Shown: one piece after another, positions 52,756 through 62,155 of the stretch
How positions within the stretch are numbered: the stretch's first letter is position 1
Layout: every line of letters begins with the position of its first letter
Source: Candidatus Neomicrothrix sp. UBA814
Lineage (GTDB): Bacteria > Actinomycetota > Acidimicrobiia > Acidimicrobiales > Poriferisodalaceae
Assembly (NCBI GenBank): GCA_002296525.1
Contig: DBIA01000021.1
Span: forward strand, 1 to 64,000
DNA length: 64,000 bases
Reading direction: 5' to 3'
Notes under the pieces: model-generated
The model's input: the letters and a program-made list of their open reading frames with translations, nothing else
What the model was told of the DNA's origin: nothing
The model's database searches: none
Made by a program: the position numbers and the translations under genes

Positions 52756-53982
52756 GTGAAATCTCCTGTCCGTCCTAGAGACGAAAGGGAATTTATTGCT
52801 TTCGCTGCGCTGATGACAAGCGCTATTGCACTATCCATCGACATGCTTTTACCTGCCTTTGCTGAGCTTCGGTCTGCGTTCGGAATGGAACCAACTTCGA
52901 ACCTCCCTGGCTTAACCATCACCTGCATATTTATCGGTATGGCGATCGGAATGCCTATATATGGCCCCCTAGCCGATACTTTCGGCCGCCTTCCAATACT
53001 GCGGATAGGCATCGCACTATTCGCTCTAGGTGCTTTAGGCGCCACTTTGGCTCCCAATTTGGTTTGTCTCCTAGCTTCAAGGGTCCTTTGGGGCATCGGG
53101 TGCGCAGCTCCTCGAACAATTAGTCAAGCGATGATCCGAGACAAGTTCGACGGCGACGACATGGCTCGTGTCATGGCGATAGTACAAACCGTCTTCTTCG
53201 CTGGACCCGTCTTAGCGCCAGTCGTCGGTGACCTCCTTCTTAGAGCTGGTGGTACGTGGCGACTGACAATGCTGTTTGGTCTCGTCATAGCAGTGGTCAT
53301 GTGGCTTTGGTCTTTTCGCGTCGCGGAGTCGCTACAAGCGTCAAATCGCCGCGAATTGAGCTTTGCAACCACTCGGCAGGGAATACGAATTGTTTTCGGA
53401 AACCGAACCACTATCGGCTATGCACTTACTCTCCTGTTCTCGGGAGGGGCCTTCTACAGCTTTCTAAGTAGCTCTGAACTGATCGTCGGCGAGATTTTCG
53501 ATCGCCCCAGCTGGTTTGTTCCGTACTTCAGTATCACGATGTGTGTAATGGCGGCCGTCGCCCTGACAGGTTCGCGAGTTGTGGGACGAGTCGGGGCAAG
53601 ACGGTTGGGTCACAGTGCCCTCGGGTTCCAACTAGCAGTCAGCTTGTTGATGCTCGTGTTGGCACTGACCACCGGTGGTGTTCCTCCCGTCGGAATGTGG
53701 ATGATAATCATGTCAGCTCAAATAGCTGCAATGGTCATAATGATGCCCAACATGACAACTCTCGCTCTTCAACCAATGGGTTCCCTCGCAGGCACTGCGG
53801 CATCAACTATTGGTTTCATTACCCTGGCTTTAGGCGCCATTTTGGGAGCGGTCATTGATCGTCAAATCGCTTCAACAGTGACCCCCTTGGCCATCGGCTA
53901 CTTCGCCTACACGACAATCGCTGTAGTCGTAGTGATGACCATGATTCCCAAAAAAGAGGTCACAGAAATCAACGACAGCTAG
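52756..53982 (+). CDS. Bcr/CflA-type MFS drug-resistance transporter
   Basis: 408 aa from GTG 52756, one base after the serine hydrolase stop; an ATG at 52711 lies inside that gene. Twelve helices; motif GPLADTFGRLPIL between helices 2 and 3 and RVLWGIGCAAPRTISQ after helix 4 are DHA1 Bcr/CflA features. Last gene of the SDR-PhyH-hydrolase operon; may export the product or an inhibitory intermediate. Confidence 0.88.
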   Translation: MKSPVRPRDEREFIAFAALMTSAIALSIDMLLPAFAELRSAFGMEPTSNLPGLTITCIFIGMAIGMPIYGPLADTFGRLPILRIGIALFALGALGATLAPNLVCLLASRVLWGIGCAAPRTISQAMIRDKFDGDDMARVMAIVQTVFFAGPVLAPVVGDLLLRAGGTWRLTMLFGLVIAVVMWLWSFRVAESLQASNRRELSFATTRQGIRIVFGNRTTIGYALTLLFSGGAFYSFLSSSELIVGEIFDRPSWFVPYFSITMCVMAAVALTGSRVVGRVGARRLGHSALGFQLAVSLLMLVLALTTGGVPPVGMWMIIMSAQIAAMVIMMPNMTTLALQPMGSLAGTAASTIGFITLALGAILGAVIDRQIASTVTPLAIGYFAYTTIAVVVVMTMIPKKEVTEINDS

Positions 53983-53984
53983 TT

Positions 53985-55172
53985 TCAGGTCACTCTTACC
54001 GGAACCGAGCGCGGACCGCGAACCTGCGTGCCTCCCCACTGCACTTCAGAGTCTGTTGCTAACGAGAACTCGGGAAATCGTTTTAGCCATTCTTCCATCG
54101 CAACGACAAGCTCCATCCGCGCCAGATTCGAACCAAGGCAACGGTGAATCCCGATACCGAACGCAAAGTGGCGGTTTTCTTCACGGTCGATAATGACTTC
54201 CTCTGGCCGATCAAACATTTCCGGATCCCGGTTACTCGCTCCGAATGGAAGAAAAACTTTGTCTCCCGCCATTACCGGACATCCAGCAATTTCGGTATCT
54301 TCAGCGGCGACGCGCGCCATGGTCACCGGAGAGTAAGCACGAAGAAATTCTTCTACTGCCGTCGGGATCAGTTCAGGTTCCGCCACAAGACGCTGCCTGT
54401 CATCGTCATGGGTCGCGAGGTGAAGCAAATTGGAAGCGATAGAACTCCATGTCGTGTCAATACCCGCAACCAACAAAAGAAAGCACGTACCCAGTACATG
54501 TTTATCTGTGAGAGGGTCTCCATTGGGAAGGGTCTCTGCCTGAAGCTTGCTAATCAAGTCGTCACGAGGATTCACTCGACGATCGGCAATTGTCTTATCG
54601 AAATATTCAAGGATTTCTTTTGTCGCTGTGGTTAAACGCTCCCACTCTTTTTCCGGGTGACTTTGAAGAATGTCTGTGGCCCACCTGGTGAACATTTCGC
54701 AATCTTCTTCCGGTAGACCAATCATTGCTCCGATTACTCGAACCGGGATATACCGGGCGTACTGTTCTGCAGCGTCTACTACATCCGCGGGGTCGATGGC
54801 ATCAAGTAACTCAACAGCAATACTCCGAGTTACCTCTCGCATCTCCTCGACTGCTTTTGGTGAGAAATAGGGCAAGAGCATACGTCGAGCATCCGTATGA
54901 AACGGAGGGTCCGAAGTGATTGGCGGCGCAACAAGCAAACTGACTCCTTCGGGAGTTGGCGCCACGGCTATGTCACGAGACGAAAAGTTTTCGGTGTCGT
55001 ACGCAACCGAAGAGATATCTTCATAAGTGGTCGGTAACCAGCCACCTCCGTTGAGGGAGGTGTGCGCCACAGGGCATTCAGATCTCAGCCGCTCCCACAC
55101 CTTCGGGGCTTCCTGGACATACTCTGAACCGAACACATCAATATCAAGTTCGTGATTGGAACTATCGCTCAT
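53985..55172 (-). CDS. Cytochrome P450 (paralogue of the 35-kb P450)
   Basis: 395 aa from ATG 55172; the frame is open to 55229, into the divergent gene. I-helix AGIDTT, EFLR and heme loop FGIGIHRCLG are intact. Shares long identical stretches with the P450 at 35.1 kb (EEFLRAYSP, VIIDREENRH). Cytosolic. Convergent with the MFS gene (2 bp apart), divergent from the metallo-beta-lactamase gene. Electron donors are not in the window. Confidence 0.93.
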   Translation of the reverse strand: MSDSSNHELDIDVFGSEYVQEAPKVWERLRSECPVAHTSLNGGGWLPTTYEDISSVAYDTENFSSRDIAVAPTPEGVSLLVAPPITSDPPFHTDARRMLLPYFSPKAVEEMREVTRSIAVELLDAIDPADVVDAAEQYARYIPVRVIGAMIGLPEEDCEMFTRWATDILQSHPEKEWERLTTATKEILEYFDKTIADRRVNPRDDLISKLQAETLPNGDPLTDKHVLGTCFLLLVAGIDTTWSSIASNLLHLATHDDDRQRLVAEPELIPTAVEEFLRAYSPVTMARVAAEDTEIAGCPVMAGDKVFLPFGASNRDPEMFDRPEEVIIDREENRHFAFGIGIHRCLGSNLARMELVVAMEEWLKRFPEFSLATDSEVQWGGTQVRGPRSVPVRVT

Positions 55173-55221
55173 TCCATAAGCGTAGATCCAGAAGCAGGTG
55201 CCGTGCACGTAGGCTCTCAAT

Positions 55222-56166
55222 ATGAGCACGAACCACTTACATGAGGACCTGGGACCAGGACTACTGCAGGAAGTAGCTCCGAACGTATTTAGCTATGTAC
55301 AACCTGACGGAACATGGTTCATTAACAACACGGGCTTCATCATCGGAGACAGCGGTGTCGTAAGCATCGACACAACTTCTACTGAACTTCGCAACCGCGC
55401 TTATATCGACGCAATAGCCTCAGTAACTTCCCAACCAGTCAAAATACTTGTAAATACCCACCACCACGCTGACCACACGCACGGAAACTATCTATTCCCC
55501 GAAGCCACGATTATTAGCCACGCTTCGTGCCGGGACGTGATGCTGGCTACAGGCATTCCGGACTATCGCGCCGCTTTCCCAACAGTTGCCTGGGGAGATC
55601 TTAAATTTCGGGCCCCAGATATCACCTTTGAAGGCTCCACTACCATCCACCTAGACGACATCACAATTGACCTCTTCGACTTAGGTTTCGTAGCCCACAC
55701 CGAAGGGGACGTCTTAGCTTGGCTTCCAGACAACGGAGTCCTTTTTGCAGGCGATCTGATTTTTCACGGTGGAACTCCGTTTGCGCTCTTCGGATCAGTA
55801 CAAGGAACACTCGACGCATTAGATGTCATAGAACGTCGAGAAGCAGAGGTAATAGTGCCCGGTCATGGTCCAGCGTTCTCTGGCTCACAAATCAAAGACG
55901 TTTTAGACAGCCAGCGCACATACCTGAACTTCGTACAGCAAACAGCAGAAGAGGGAATAGCCGCTGGCCGAACACCCGTTGAACAAGCCTCACAAACCGA
56001 CCTAGGTGACTTCGAACACCTCACTGACAGCGAACGGCTCGCTGGGAACCTTCACGTGGCATACCGCGAGAACCCAAAAGCCAACTACCAATGGGTGGGT
56101 TTCGAGTCCGCTATCGCCGACATGATTACCTTCAATGGAGGACAACTTCCCCACTGTCTAGCGTGA
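55222..56166 (+). CDS. Metallo-beta-lactamase-fold hydrolase
   Basis: 314 aa. Zinc motif NTHHHADHTHGN, Asp in LFAGDLIFHGG and His in VPGHGPAF. Belongs to the quinoprotein-relay/SoxH-like or lactonase-like group of cytosolic MBL enzymes; the substrate (thioester, lactone or sulfate ester) is not determined. ATG start, 49 bp from the divergent P450 start. Confidence 0.88.
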   Translation: MSTNHLHEDLGPGLLQEVAPNVFSYVQPDGTWFINNTGFIIGDSGVVSIDTTSTELRNRAYIDAIASVTSQPVKILVNTHHHADHTHGNYLFPEATIISHASCRDVMLATGIPDYRAAFPTVAWGDLKFRAPDITFEGSTTIHLDDITIDLFDLGFVAHTEGDVLAWLPDNGVLFAGDLIFHGGTPFALFGSVQGTLDALDVIERREAEVIVPGHGPAFSGSQIKDVLDSQRTYLNFVQQTAEEGIAAGRTPVEQASQTDLGDFEHLTDSERLAGNLHVAYRENPKANYQWVGFESAIADMITFNGGQLPHCLA

Positions 56167-56181
56167 CGATGAGGCCACAAC

Positions 56182-57084
56182 CTAGTACGGCAAGACCAGC
56201 CCGGGCCGTGGCCAGTCAGATCGGATGAGCTTGCCAGTCCCTGACAATGTAATAAACGCTGTCTTCATATCTGCTCCCCCAAAGCAAATATTGGTGCAAA
56301 GCGGATCCTCAACCGCGAAAAAGTCCAGCTCTTCTCCGTCAGGTGTAAAGGTACTTACCCCACCTGTTTGAATTGTCGCTACGCTCACATTGCCCTCAGC
56401 ATCCATAGCTAAGGAATCAAACAATTTCCTGCCAGCAGGTCGAGCCAGAAAGCGACCGTGTGGTGAACCAGCCAGTTCGCCGGGTCCGTCAAGCTCCCAG
56501 TAAAGAATCGAACCTTGGTGAGTTTCTGCTACGTACACTCTGTCTTCCTCAGGAGATAATCCAACCCCGTTAGGACCATCAAGCGGGAAGGCAATCTCTC
56601 GGACTGAAGATCCATCTGCTTTCCCATAATAAAGGCCACCTCTGTCGCGAGTTCTCGCCCTCATCTTTCCATGGTCGGTGAACCAGAACCCTCCTGTCGA
56701 GTCGAACATCAGATCGTTGGGTCCTTTTAGCGGGACACCGTCAACATCGGCATAAACCACGTCAACTGCGCCCGTCTCTAGGTCGATGCGTTCGATACGG
56801 CCCGACGAGTAATCATCAGCAACTAGGCCGGGAATGGTTAAACCACGATTTTCGCCCCATTCGAAACCGCCGTTATTACACACATACAGAGCACCGTCGG
56901 GGCCGATAGCTGCACCGTTCGGTCCTCCTCCTGGCCGAGCAACAACGTCAACGGAGCCATTATCTGGATCGACTCGCGTAATCGTTCCCCGTTTAATTTC
57001 AACCAAGATGATGGATCCATCCGGCATTACAACGGGCCCCTCAGGAAATTCTAAACCGGTGGCGATGACCTCGTAATTACTCAT
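56182..57084 (-). CDS. SMP-30/gluconolactonase/LRE-family lactonase
   Basis: 300 aa beta-propeller. GLEFPEGPVVMPDG holds the metal Glu; GPNDLMFDSTGGFWFTDHG and DGPNGVGLSPEEDRVYVAET hold Asn and acidic ligands. Related to but clearly distinct from the lactonase at 40.4 kb. 38 bp downstream of ftsK on the same strand, convergent with the MBL gene. Probably opens a lactone in the accessory pathway. Confidence 0.9.
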   Translation of the reverse strand: MSNYEVIATGLEFPEGPVVMPDGSIILVEIKRGTITRVDPDNGSVDVVARPGGGPNGAAIGPDGALYVCNNGGFEWGENRGLTIPGLVADDYSSGRIERIDLETGAVDVVYADVDGVPLKGPNDLMFDSTGGFWFTDHGKMRARTRDRGGLYYGKADGSSVREIAFPLDGPNGVGLSPEEDRVYVAETHQGSILYWELDGPGELAGSPHGRFLARPAGRKLFDSLAMDAEGNVSVATIQTGGVSTFTPDGEELDFFAVEDPLCTNICFGGADMKTAFITLSGTGKLIRSDWPRPGLVLPY

Positions 57085-57122
57085 AGCTTGACCCTAGCCC
57101 CGCTAGCTGACTGGTAATCGAT

Positions 57123-59474
57123 TTAACGATCAGCGAGGAGCGTGTCTAATTCTTCTTGCGTCATTAACACGTCACGCGCTTTCGACCCGATCGAAGGGCC
57201 AACCACGCCTCTCTGCTCTAAGAGGTCCATGAGTCTTCCGGCTCGAGCAAAACCCACCTTTAATTTGCGCTGCAGCATCGACGTCGAGCCAAGTTGCGTT
57301 TCAACAATGATTGCCATTGCCTGCATCATCAGATCATCGTCGTCCTCATCTCCCGAGGAACCCCCTGGAATCACAATTGGATTGGCGTCCGCGGAACCTT
57401 CAACCCCTTCAAGGTAATTAGTTTCGGGCGCCTGCCGACGCCAATGGGCCACCACCTGATGGATTTCGGCTTCGCTGACCCAGCAACCTTGTACACGTTG
57501 GGCGATACTGCTGTTCGAACTCAGAACTAACATATCTCCCTTCCCAATGAGACGTTCCGCTCCAGGCTGATCCAGAATGACTCGGCTGTCAGCAAGGCTA
57601 GAAACAGCGAATGCCATCCGGGAAGGAATATTTGCTTTGATGACGCCAGTAATTACGTTGACCGATGGACGTTGAGTTGCGATAACGAGATGAATTCCTA
57701 CGGCGCGAGCCATTTGTGCCAGGCGAGTGATTGATTCCTCTACATCTCGAGCTGCGACCATCATCAGATCATTTAATTCGTCAACGACGACGACGACGAA
57801 CGGCATCCGTTCAAATTCGCGTTCTTCGTTGAGGTCAGATGCCAATCGTCCTTCGTCATATGCCGCGTTATAGCCGGTTATATCGCGAAAGCCGATTTCA
57901 GACAGAACGTCGTAACGGCGCTCCATTTCTTTGACAGCCCAGGACAATGCATTAGCGGCTTTTTTCGGATTCGTGACGACCTGAGTCAGTAAGTGAGGGA
58001 GACGATCGTACTGGCCAAGTTCGACTCGCTTCGGATCGATAAGAATCATGCGAACCTCGTCCGGAGTGGTTCGCATAAGCAGCGATGTAATCACTGAGTT
58101 GATACAAGAAGATTTTCCTGCACCAGTTGCACCAGCAATCAAGACGTGCGGCATAGATGCGAGGTTGGCCATTACAGCGTTGCCTGAAATATCTTGGCCA
58201 AGCGCTACCTCAAGAGGGTGAATGGCATTGGACGCGGTTTCCGTCGCGAGAATGTCGCCTAGCGCAACGAGGTGACGGTCCGCGTTTGGAACCTCAACAC
58301 CAATAGCGGAACGCCCCGGTATCGGCGCAAGAATACGAACGTCAGCAGACGCCATCGCGTACGCAATGTCTTTGTGGAGACTCGTAACCCTGGATACTTT
58401 GACGCCTTTTCCAAGGGACAACTCATATCGAGTTACCGTGGGGCCCACTTCCATACCGGTAACTCGAGTTTCGACTCCATGGCTCGCAAGCGCTGCCTCC
58501 AAGTTGCGCGCCCCGTTTTGTAAGAGCCGCTCATCGACATCCTGGGAGCCCGACCGTTCGAGATTTCCAGCTCCCGGTAATTGCCAGTCCCCGGTGGGCC
58601 TCGTCGTCAAATCGATTTCCATTTGCTCAGGCGGGCGGTCTTTAGCAGAGGCGTCCATCTGAGGTCCGTTAGCTTCTTCGAGTAAATCGTCTCCGGGTTC
58701 ACGCAGGCCGGGCTCCTCTGTCGACAATTCATCAGACAGAATCTCCTCGGCGGCTACTTCTACTGTCTCAAACTCGTCGGCGGCCGAAGCGTCTTCTATT
58801 TCTGGCACGGGAAGACCTCTGCCTGGAATTGAAATAGTGGGCATCGGTCGCTGTCGCTCTCGCCGAGATGTCTCTGAAATCTCTCGCTCAGAACCAAGAC
58901 TTTGGAGGCTTCTAAAGCCCCGACCAAGCTGACGACCTCCCAACAGAGCAATCCGGCCTGCGAAACCCAAAACTTGTCGCAAACCGGTATCGGTTACGAC
59001 CAAGACCCCAAAAAGGGCGCCAAGCAAAAGCACAACCCAGGCCCCTGGGTCGTCAACAGCTCGACGCAACGGTTCGCCTACTACTGCTCCGATCACTCCT
59101 CCTGATGAGCGAAGCTCGTCCAGGGTCGTACGAATGCCATCCGCATCACCCACAAGGTGAGCCATTCCTGACAATGCAAGGCTTGTAAGCGAGCCTCCAA
59201 AAGCAATACGCCAGGTTCTCTCGCTCTGTTTATCGCGGAGTATCGCGTATGCACATAACACCAAGGCAAACGGAACTACATAACGGAAAATTCCTACGAG
59301 AACACTCATGACGCTCTCTAGGAGACGTCCAGCAATTCCCGCCCTATCTCCGAAAAGAGCTAAGAGCGAAATAGCTGCGACTACCAGAAGCAGCAGACCG
59401 GCGACGTCATGACCGCGTCCGCGTAATCCCGCTTCACTCATTCTTCGAAATATCGATGACTTACTTGACTTCAT
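57123..59474 (-). CDS. ftsK: DNA translocase FtsK/SpoIIIE
   Basis: 783 aa division-site DNA pump. Four membrane segments (about 25-41, 52-80, 89-107, 145-162), an acidic linker (228-290) shorter than in E. coli, then the RecA-like motor with Walker A GATGAGKS (448-455) and Walker B VVVVVDELNDL, and a C-terminal gamma winged helix (TSMLQRKLKVGFARAGRL) that reads KOPS. ATG at 59474. 118 bp after rnj on the same strand. Confidence 0.96.
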   Translation of the reverse strand: MKSSKSSIFRRMSEAGLRGRGHDVAGLLLLVVAAISLLALFGDRAGIAGRLLESVMSVLVGIFRYVVPFALVLCAYAILRDKQSERTWRIAFGGSLTSLALSGMAHLVGDADGIRTTLDELRSSGGVIGAVVGEPLRRAVDDPGAWVVLLLGALFGVLVVTDTGLRQVLGFAGRIALLGGRQLGRGFRSLQSLGSEREISETSRRERQRPMPTISIPGRGLPVPEIEDASAADEFETVEVAAEEILSDELSTEEPGLREPGDDLLEEANGPQMDASAKDRPPEQMEIDLTTRPTGDWQLPGAGNLERSGSQDVDERLLQNGARNLEAALASHGVETRVTGMEVGPTVTRYELSLGKGVKVSRVTSLHKDIAYAMASADVRILAPIPGRSAIGVEVPNADRHLVALGDILATETASNAIHPLEVALGQDISGNAVMANLASMPHVLIAGATGAGKSSCINSVITSLLMRTTPDEVRMILIDPKRVELGQYDRLPHLLTQVVTNPKKAANALSWAVKEMERRYDVLSEIGFRDITGYNAAYDEGRLASDLNEEREFERMPFVVVVVDELNDLMMVAARDVEESITRLAQMARAVGIHLVIATQRPSVNVITGVIKANIPSRMAFAVSSLADSRVILDQPGAERLIGKGDMLVLSSNSSIAQRVQGCWVSEAEIHQVVAHWRRQAPETNYLEGVEGSADANPIVIPGGSSGDEDDDDLMMQAMAIIVETQLGSTSMLQRKLKVGFARAGRLMDLLEQRGVVGPSIGSKARDVLMTQEELDTLLADR

Positions 59475-59592
59475 TGTTCATGGCGTTTCTGCTGGACCGC
59501 TTAACTTCGCCCAAACCTAAATTGAACCTTTGTTGACTAGACGCTCAGATCCCACACTGGCGAGAGTACCGAAACGTCGGTCGAATTCGGGT
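59475..59592. other. rnj-ftsK spacer
   Basis: 118 bp between two co-directional genes. No intrinsic terminator and no clear promoter or ribosome site for ftsK were seen. Confidence 0.5.
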
Positions 59593-61251
59593 TCAGTCAA
59601 CCAGAATCACCGATGCCGAGATAGGAGGCCGACGTCGGGTCCGGTTTCCCACAAATCGGCCGGTGGTCCGGCGAACAAGCCGTTCAATCGCTTCTCTGTT
59701 TTCTTCAGCGCGAATTGCCGCATTCACAGCCTCGGTCACCTCTATTTCTAGTTCTGCTAGAACTTGCACACTTCGCTCAGCGTCGAGCCATCCAAGCGTC
59801 GATATGTCAGGGTGCCCGACTAGACCGCTTTCTTGGCTAATTAACACAGTCACGTGAACAAAGCCGCCCTCCCCTAGCTTTCGACGCTCTTCTAACAGAT
59901 CAGGTGACAAGTCATCTAACAGGCCGTCGAGGTAGTGGTAAGGCGCCGCTATGCGACCACTAATACGGAGCCCATCGGCATTTATGGTGACTTGGTCTCC
60001 ATCGTTGGCAACGATAGTTCGGTTCGGCGAGTGACCAGATTCGATGGCCAAATCTGCGTTTCGTCGCAGCATTCGGTGTTCGCCTTCGACAGGTAGATAC
60101 CACTCTGGAAGTAAGGCTTCATATAGGTGTTGCAACTCCTCTCTTTGGGCGTGACCTGTGGTATGAACGTGCTCAAATCCGTCATGAATCACCTCACATC
60201 CCAGTCGAGTTAGTCGGTTAATCATCCGATAAACCGGGATTTCATTTCCAGGTATGGGGTGACTGGAAAGAAGCACTACATCATCTTCAGACAGCGATAG
60301 ATCAGGATGATCGCCTCTCGCCAGCAGTGACAGCGCTGCATTGGCTTCACCCTGAGAGCCGGTACAAATCACACATATTTCTTCTGAGTCGTATTCTCCG
60401 ATTCTGTCAATGGAGTCGATTGCACGGTGCGGCACGTTTAGAACACCGAGTTCTTGGGCAATCCTTATATTGCTCACCATTGATCGCCCAAGAGGAAAAA
60501 TAGTCCTACCTTCGCCGATAGCAATATCGCAAATTTGTTGAACTCGGTGGAGGTGGCTAGCAAAGCAACTAACTATGAGGCGTTGACCTCCCCAGCGTGG
60601 GATGAGTTGTCGCAGGGTGTCACCAACAGTGGACTCTGACGGACTCCATCCAGGCTTATCAGCATTTGTCGAGTCCGCCATCAGTAAACGTACGCCCTCT
60701 TCGCTCAGCTCCTTCAGGCGTCCAATATCCGTAGTCCGACCATCTATAGGTTCCCGGTCGATTTTGAAGTCTCCAGTGTGGACCATTACCCCTTGAGGCG
60801 TATGCAGGACAACACACAGGCTTTCAGGAACCGAGTGGGTGATTGGCAGCACCTCTATGTCGAATGGCCCAATCTTGAGTCGTTGTCCATCACTAAGCGT
60901 GTGAAACGAAGTGCGATCCTCCAACCTTGCTTCGATTACCTTCTGTCGAGCAAGAGCCATCGTGAGTTCAGACCCGTAGAGCGGAACTTCGAACTGTTTG
61001 AGGAGGTGAGGAACCCCACCTAGGTGGTCTTCGTGACCATGGGTAACAATCACCGCAGCGAGATCCTCGCTGCGAGCTTGCAACCACCTGGTATCTGGAA
61101 GAATCACGTCAACACCCGGCATGGTCGCATCAGGAAACATGACCCCAAAATCTATGAGAAGCAGCTTCCCACCGATTTCTATGCAAGTGGAGTTACGTCC
61201 AACTTCGCCGAGGCCCCCAAGGAACGTGATAGTTACGTCGGGCGATACCAA
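59593..61251 (-). CDS. rnj: Ribonuclease J
   Basis: 552 aa metallo-beta-lactamase/beta-CASP nuclease with 5'-3' exo- and endonuclease activity on RNA. Zinc motif HGHEDH (71-76), later GDFKIDREP, ADSTNADKPG and beta-CASP SGHAQ-like TTGHAQREEL. TTG start one base after the dapA stop, with no earlier usable codon. dapA-rnj-ftsK is the common actinobacterial order. Confidence 0.95.
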   Translation of the reverse strand: MVSPDVTITFLGGLGEVGRNSTCIEIGGKLLLIDFGVMFPDATMPGVDVILPDTRWLQARSEDLAAVIVTHGHEDHLGGVPHLLKQFEVPLYGSELTMALARQKVIEARLEDRTSFHTLSDGQRLKIGPFDIEVLPITHSVPESLCVVLHTPQGVMVHTGDFKIDREPIDGRTTDIGRLKELSEEGVRLLMADSTNADKPGWSPSESTVGDTLRQLIPRWGGQRLIVSCFASHLHRVQQICDIAIGEGRTIFPLGRSMVSNIRIAQELGVLNVPHRAIDSIDRIGEYDSEEICVICTGSQGEANAALSLLARGDHPDLSLSEDDVVLLSSHPIPGNEIPVYRMINRLTRLGCEVIHDGFEHVHTTGHAQREELQHLYEALLPEWYLPVEGEHRMLRRNADLAIESGHSPNRTIVANDGDQVTINADGLRISGRIAAPYHYLDGLLDDLSPDLLEERRKLGEGGFVHVTVLISQESGLVGHPDISTLGWLDAERSVQVLAELEIEVTEAVNAAIRAEENREAIERLVRRTTGRFVGNRTRRRPPISASVILVD

Positions 61252-61252
61252 T

Positions 61253-62137
61253 TCAAGCCTTTAACCGCGAGTAGACCTCTCGGGCTTTGTCTTCCAAACC
61301 ATCAGGTGTGGGTCCCATAGGCAAACGAGGTTCGCCCACTGGTAAGCCCAGGGTTCTCATCATTGCTTTGGTAGGAACTGGGTTCGGAGCTTCGTCGCCG
61401 GTCTCATAGTCAAAACTCTCCAATAGGCGGGCGTTTATTTGACGAGCTTCATCTGCTTTACCGGCTTCCCAAGCATCCATCATCGCCACGAATTCGGGTG
61501 CCGACCAGTGCGCAGCGACACTGATGACACCAACTGCTCCCACAGCGAGCAACGGCAGAGTCAAGTTATCGTCGCCGCTGTAGACCTCGAAGCCTTCGGG
61601 AGCATCTCGAATAACCTTTGCCGTCTCACCAGGGTTACCTGCCGCGTCTTTAACTGCTACGACATTTGGAATTTCGTGCGCTAGACGCAGAAGCGTAGTC
61701 GTCTCGATTTTGCGACCTGTCCTCACCGGAATGTCATATAAGACAACTGGCAACCTGGTGGCTGCTGCCACTGCATCAAAGTGAGCATAGATTCCTTCTT
61801 GCGATGGACGGTTGTAGTACGGAGTAACCGCCAAGATTCCATCGCAGCCAAGTTCCTCTGCCTTGCGTGTTTGATGAACAGAGTGAGCCGTGTCGTTAGT
61901 AGTGGTACCAGCAATAACAGGAACAGTGACCGCCTCCGCAACAGCTCGCCACAGCTCCCAATCTTCTTCATCTGTTACGGCTGGACCTTCACCGGTAGTA
62001 CCGGTAATTACCAACCCTTCACTTCCTTGTTCTACGAGCCACTTGGCAAGGGTGACCGATGCGTCAACATCTAACGCGCCATCTTCGTTAAATGGCGTCA
62101 CCATCGCTGGAATAACTCGACCAAATCGCGCAGTCAT
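61253..62137 (-). CDS. dapA: 4-hydroxy-tetrahydrodipicolinate synthase (DapA)
   Basis: 294 aa TIM-barrel class I aldolase condensing pyruvate and aspartate semialdehyde, first step to DAP and lysine. Thr47/Thr48 in GTTGEGP, Tyr134 in VVLYDIP, Schiff-base Lys163 in VVAVKDAAGN are in place; VTPYYNRPSQEG is typical. ATG start 18 bp after the upstream gene. The later dap genes dapC, dapE and dapF are in the other backbone block. Confidence 0.96.
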   Translation of the reverse strand: MTARFGRVIPAMVTPFNEDGALDVDASVTLAKWLVEQGSEGLVITGTTGEGPAVTDEEDWELWRAVAEAVTVPVIAGTTTNDTAHSVHQTRKAEELGCDGILAVTPYYNRPSQEGIYAHFDAVAAATRLPVVLYDIPVRTGRKIETTTLLRLAHEIPNVVAVKDAAGNPGETAKVIRDAPEGFEVYSGDDNLTLPLLAVGAVGVISVAAHWSAPEFVAMMDAWEAGKADEARQINARLLESFDYETGDEAPNPVPTKAMMRTLGLPVGEPRLPMGPTPDGLEDKAREVYSRLKA

Positions 62138-62155
62138 GAAGCCGAGGGTAGCCTC

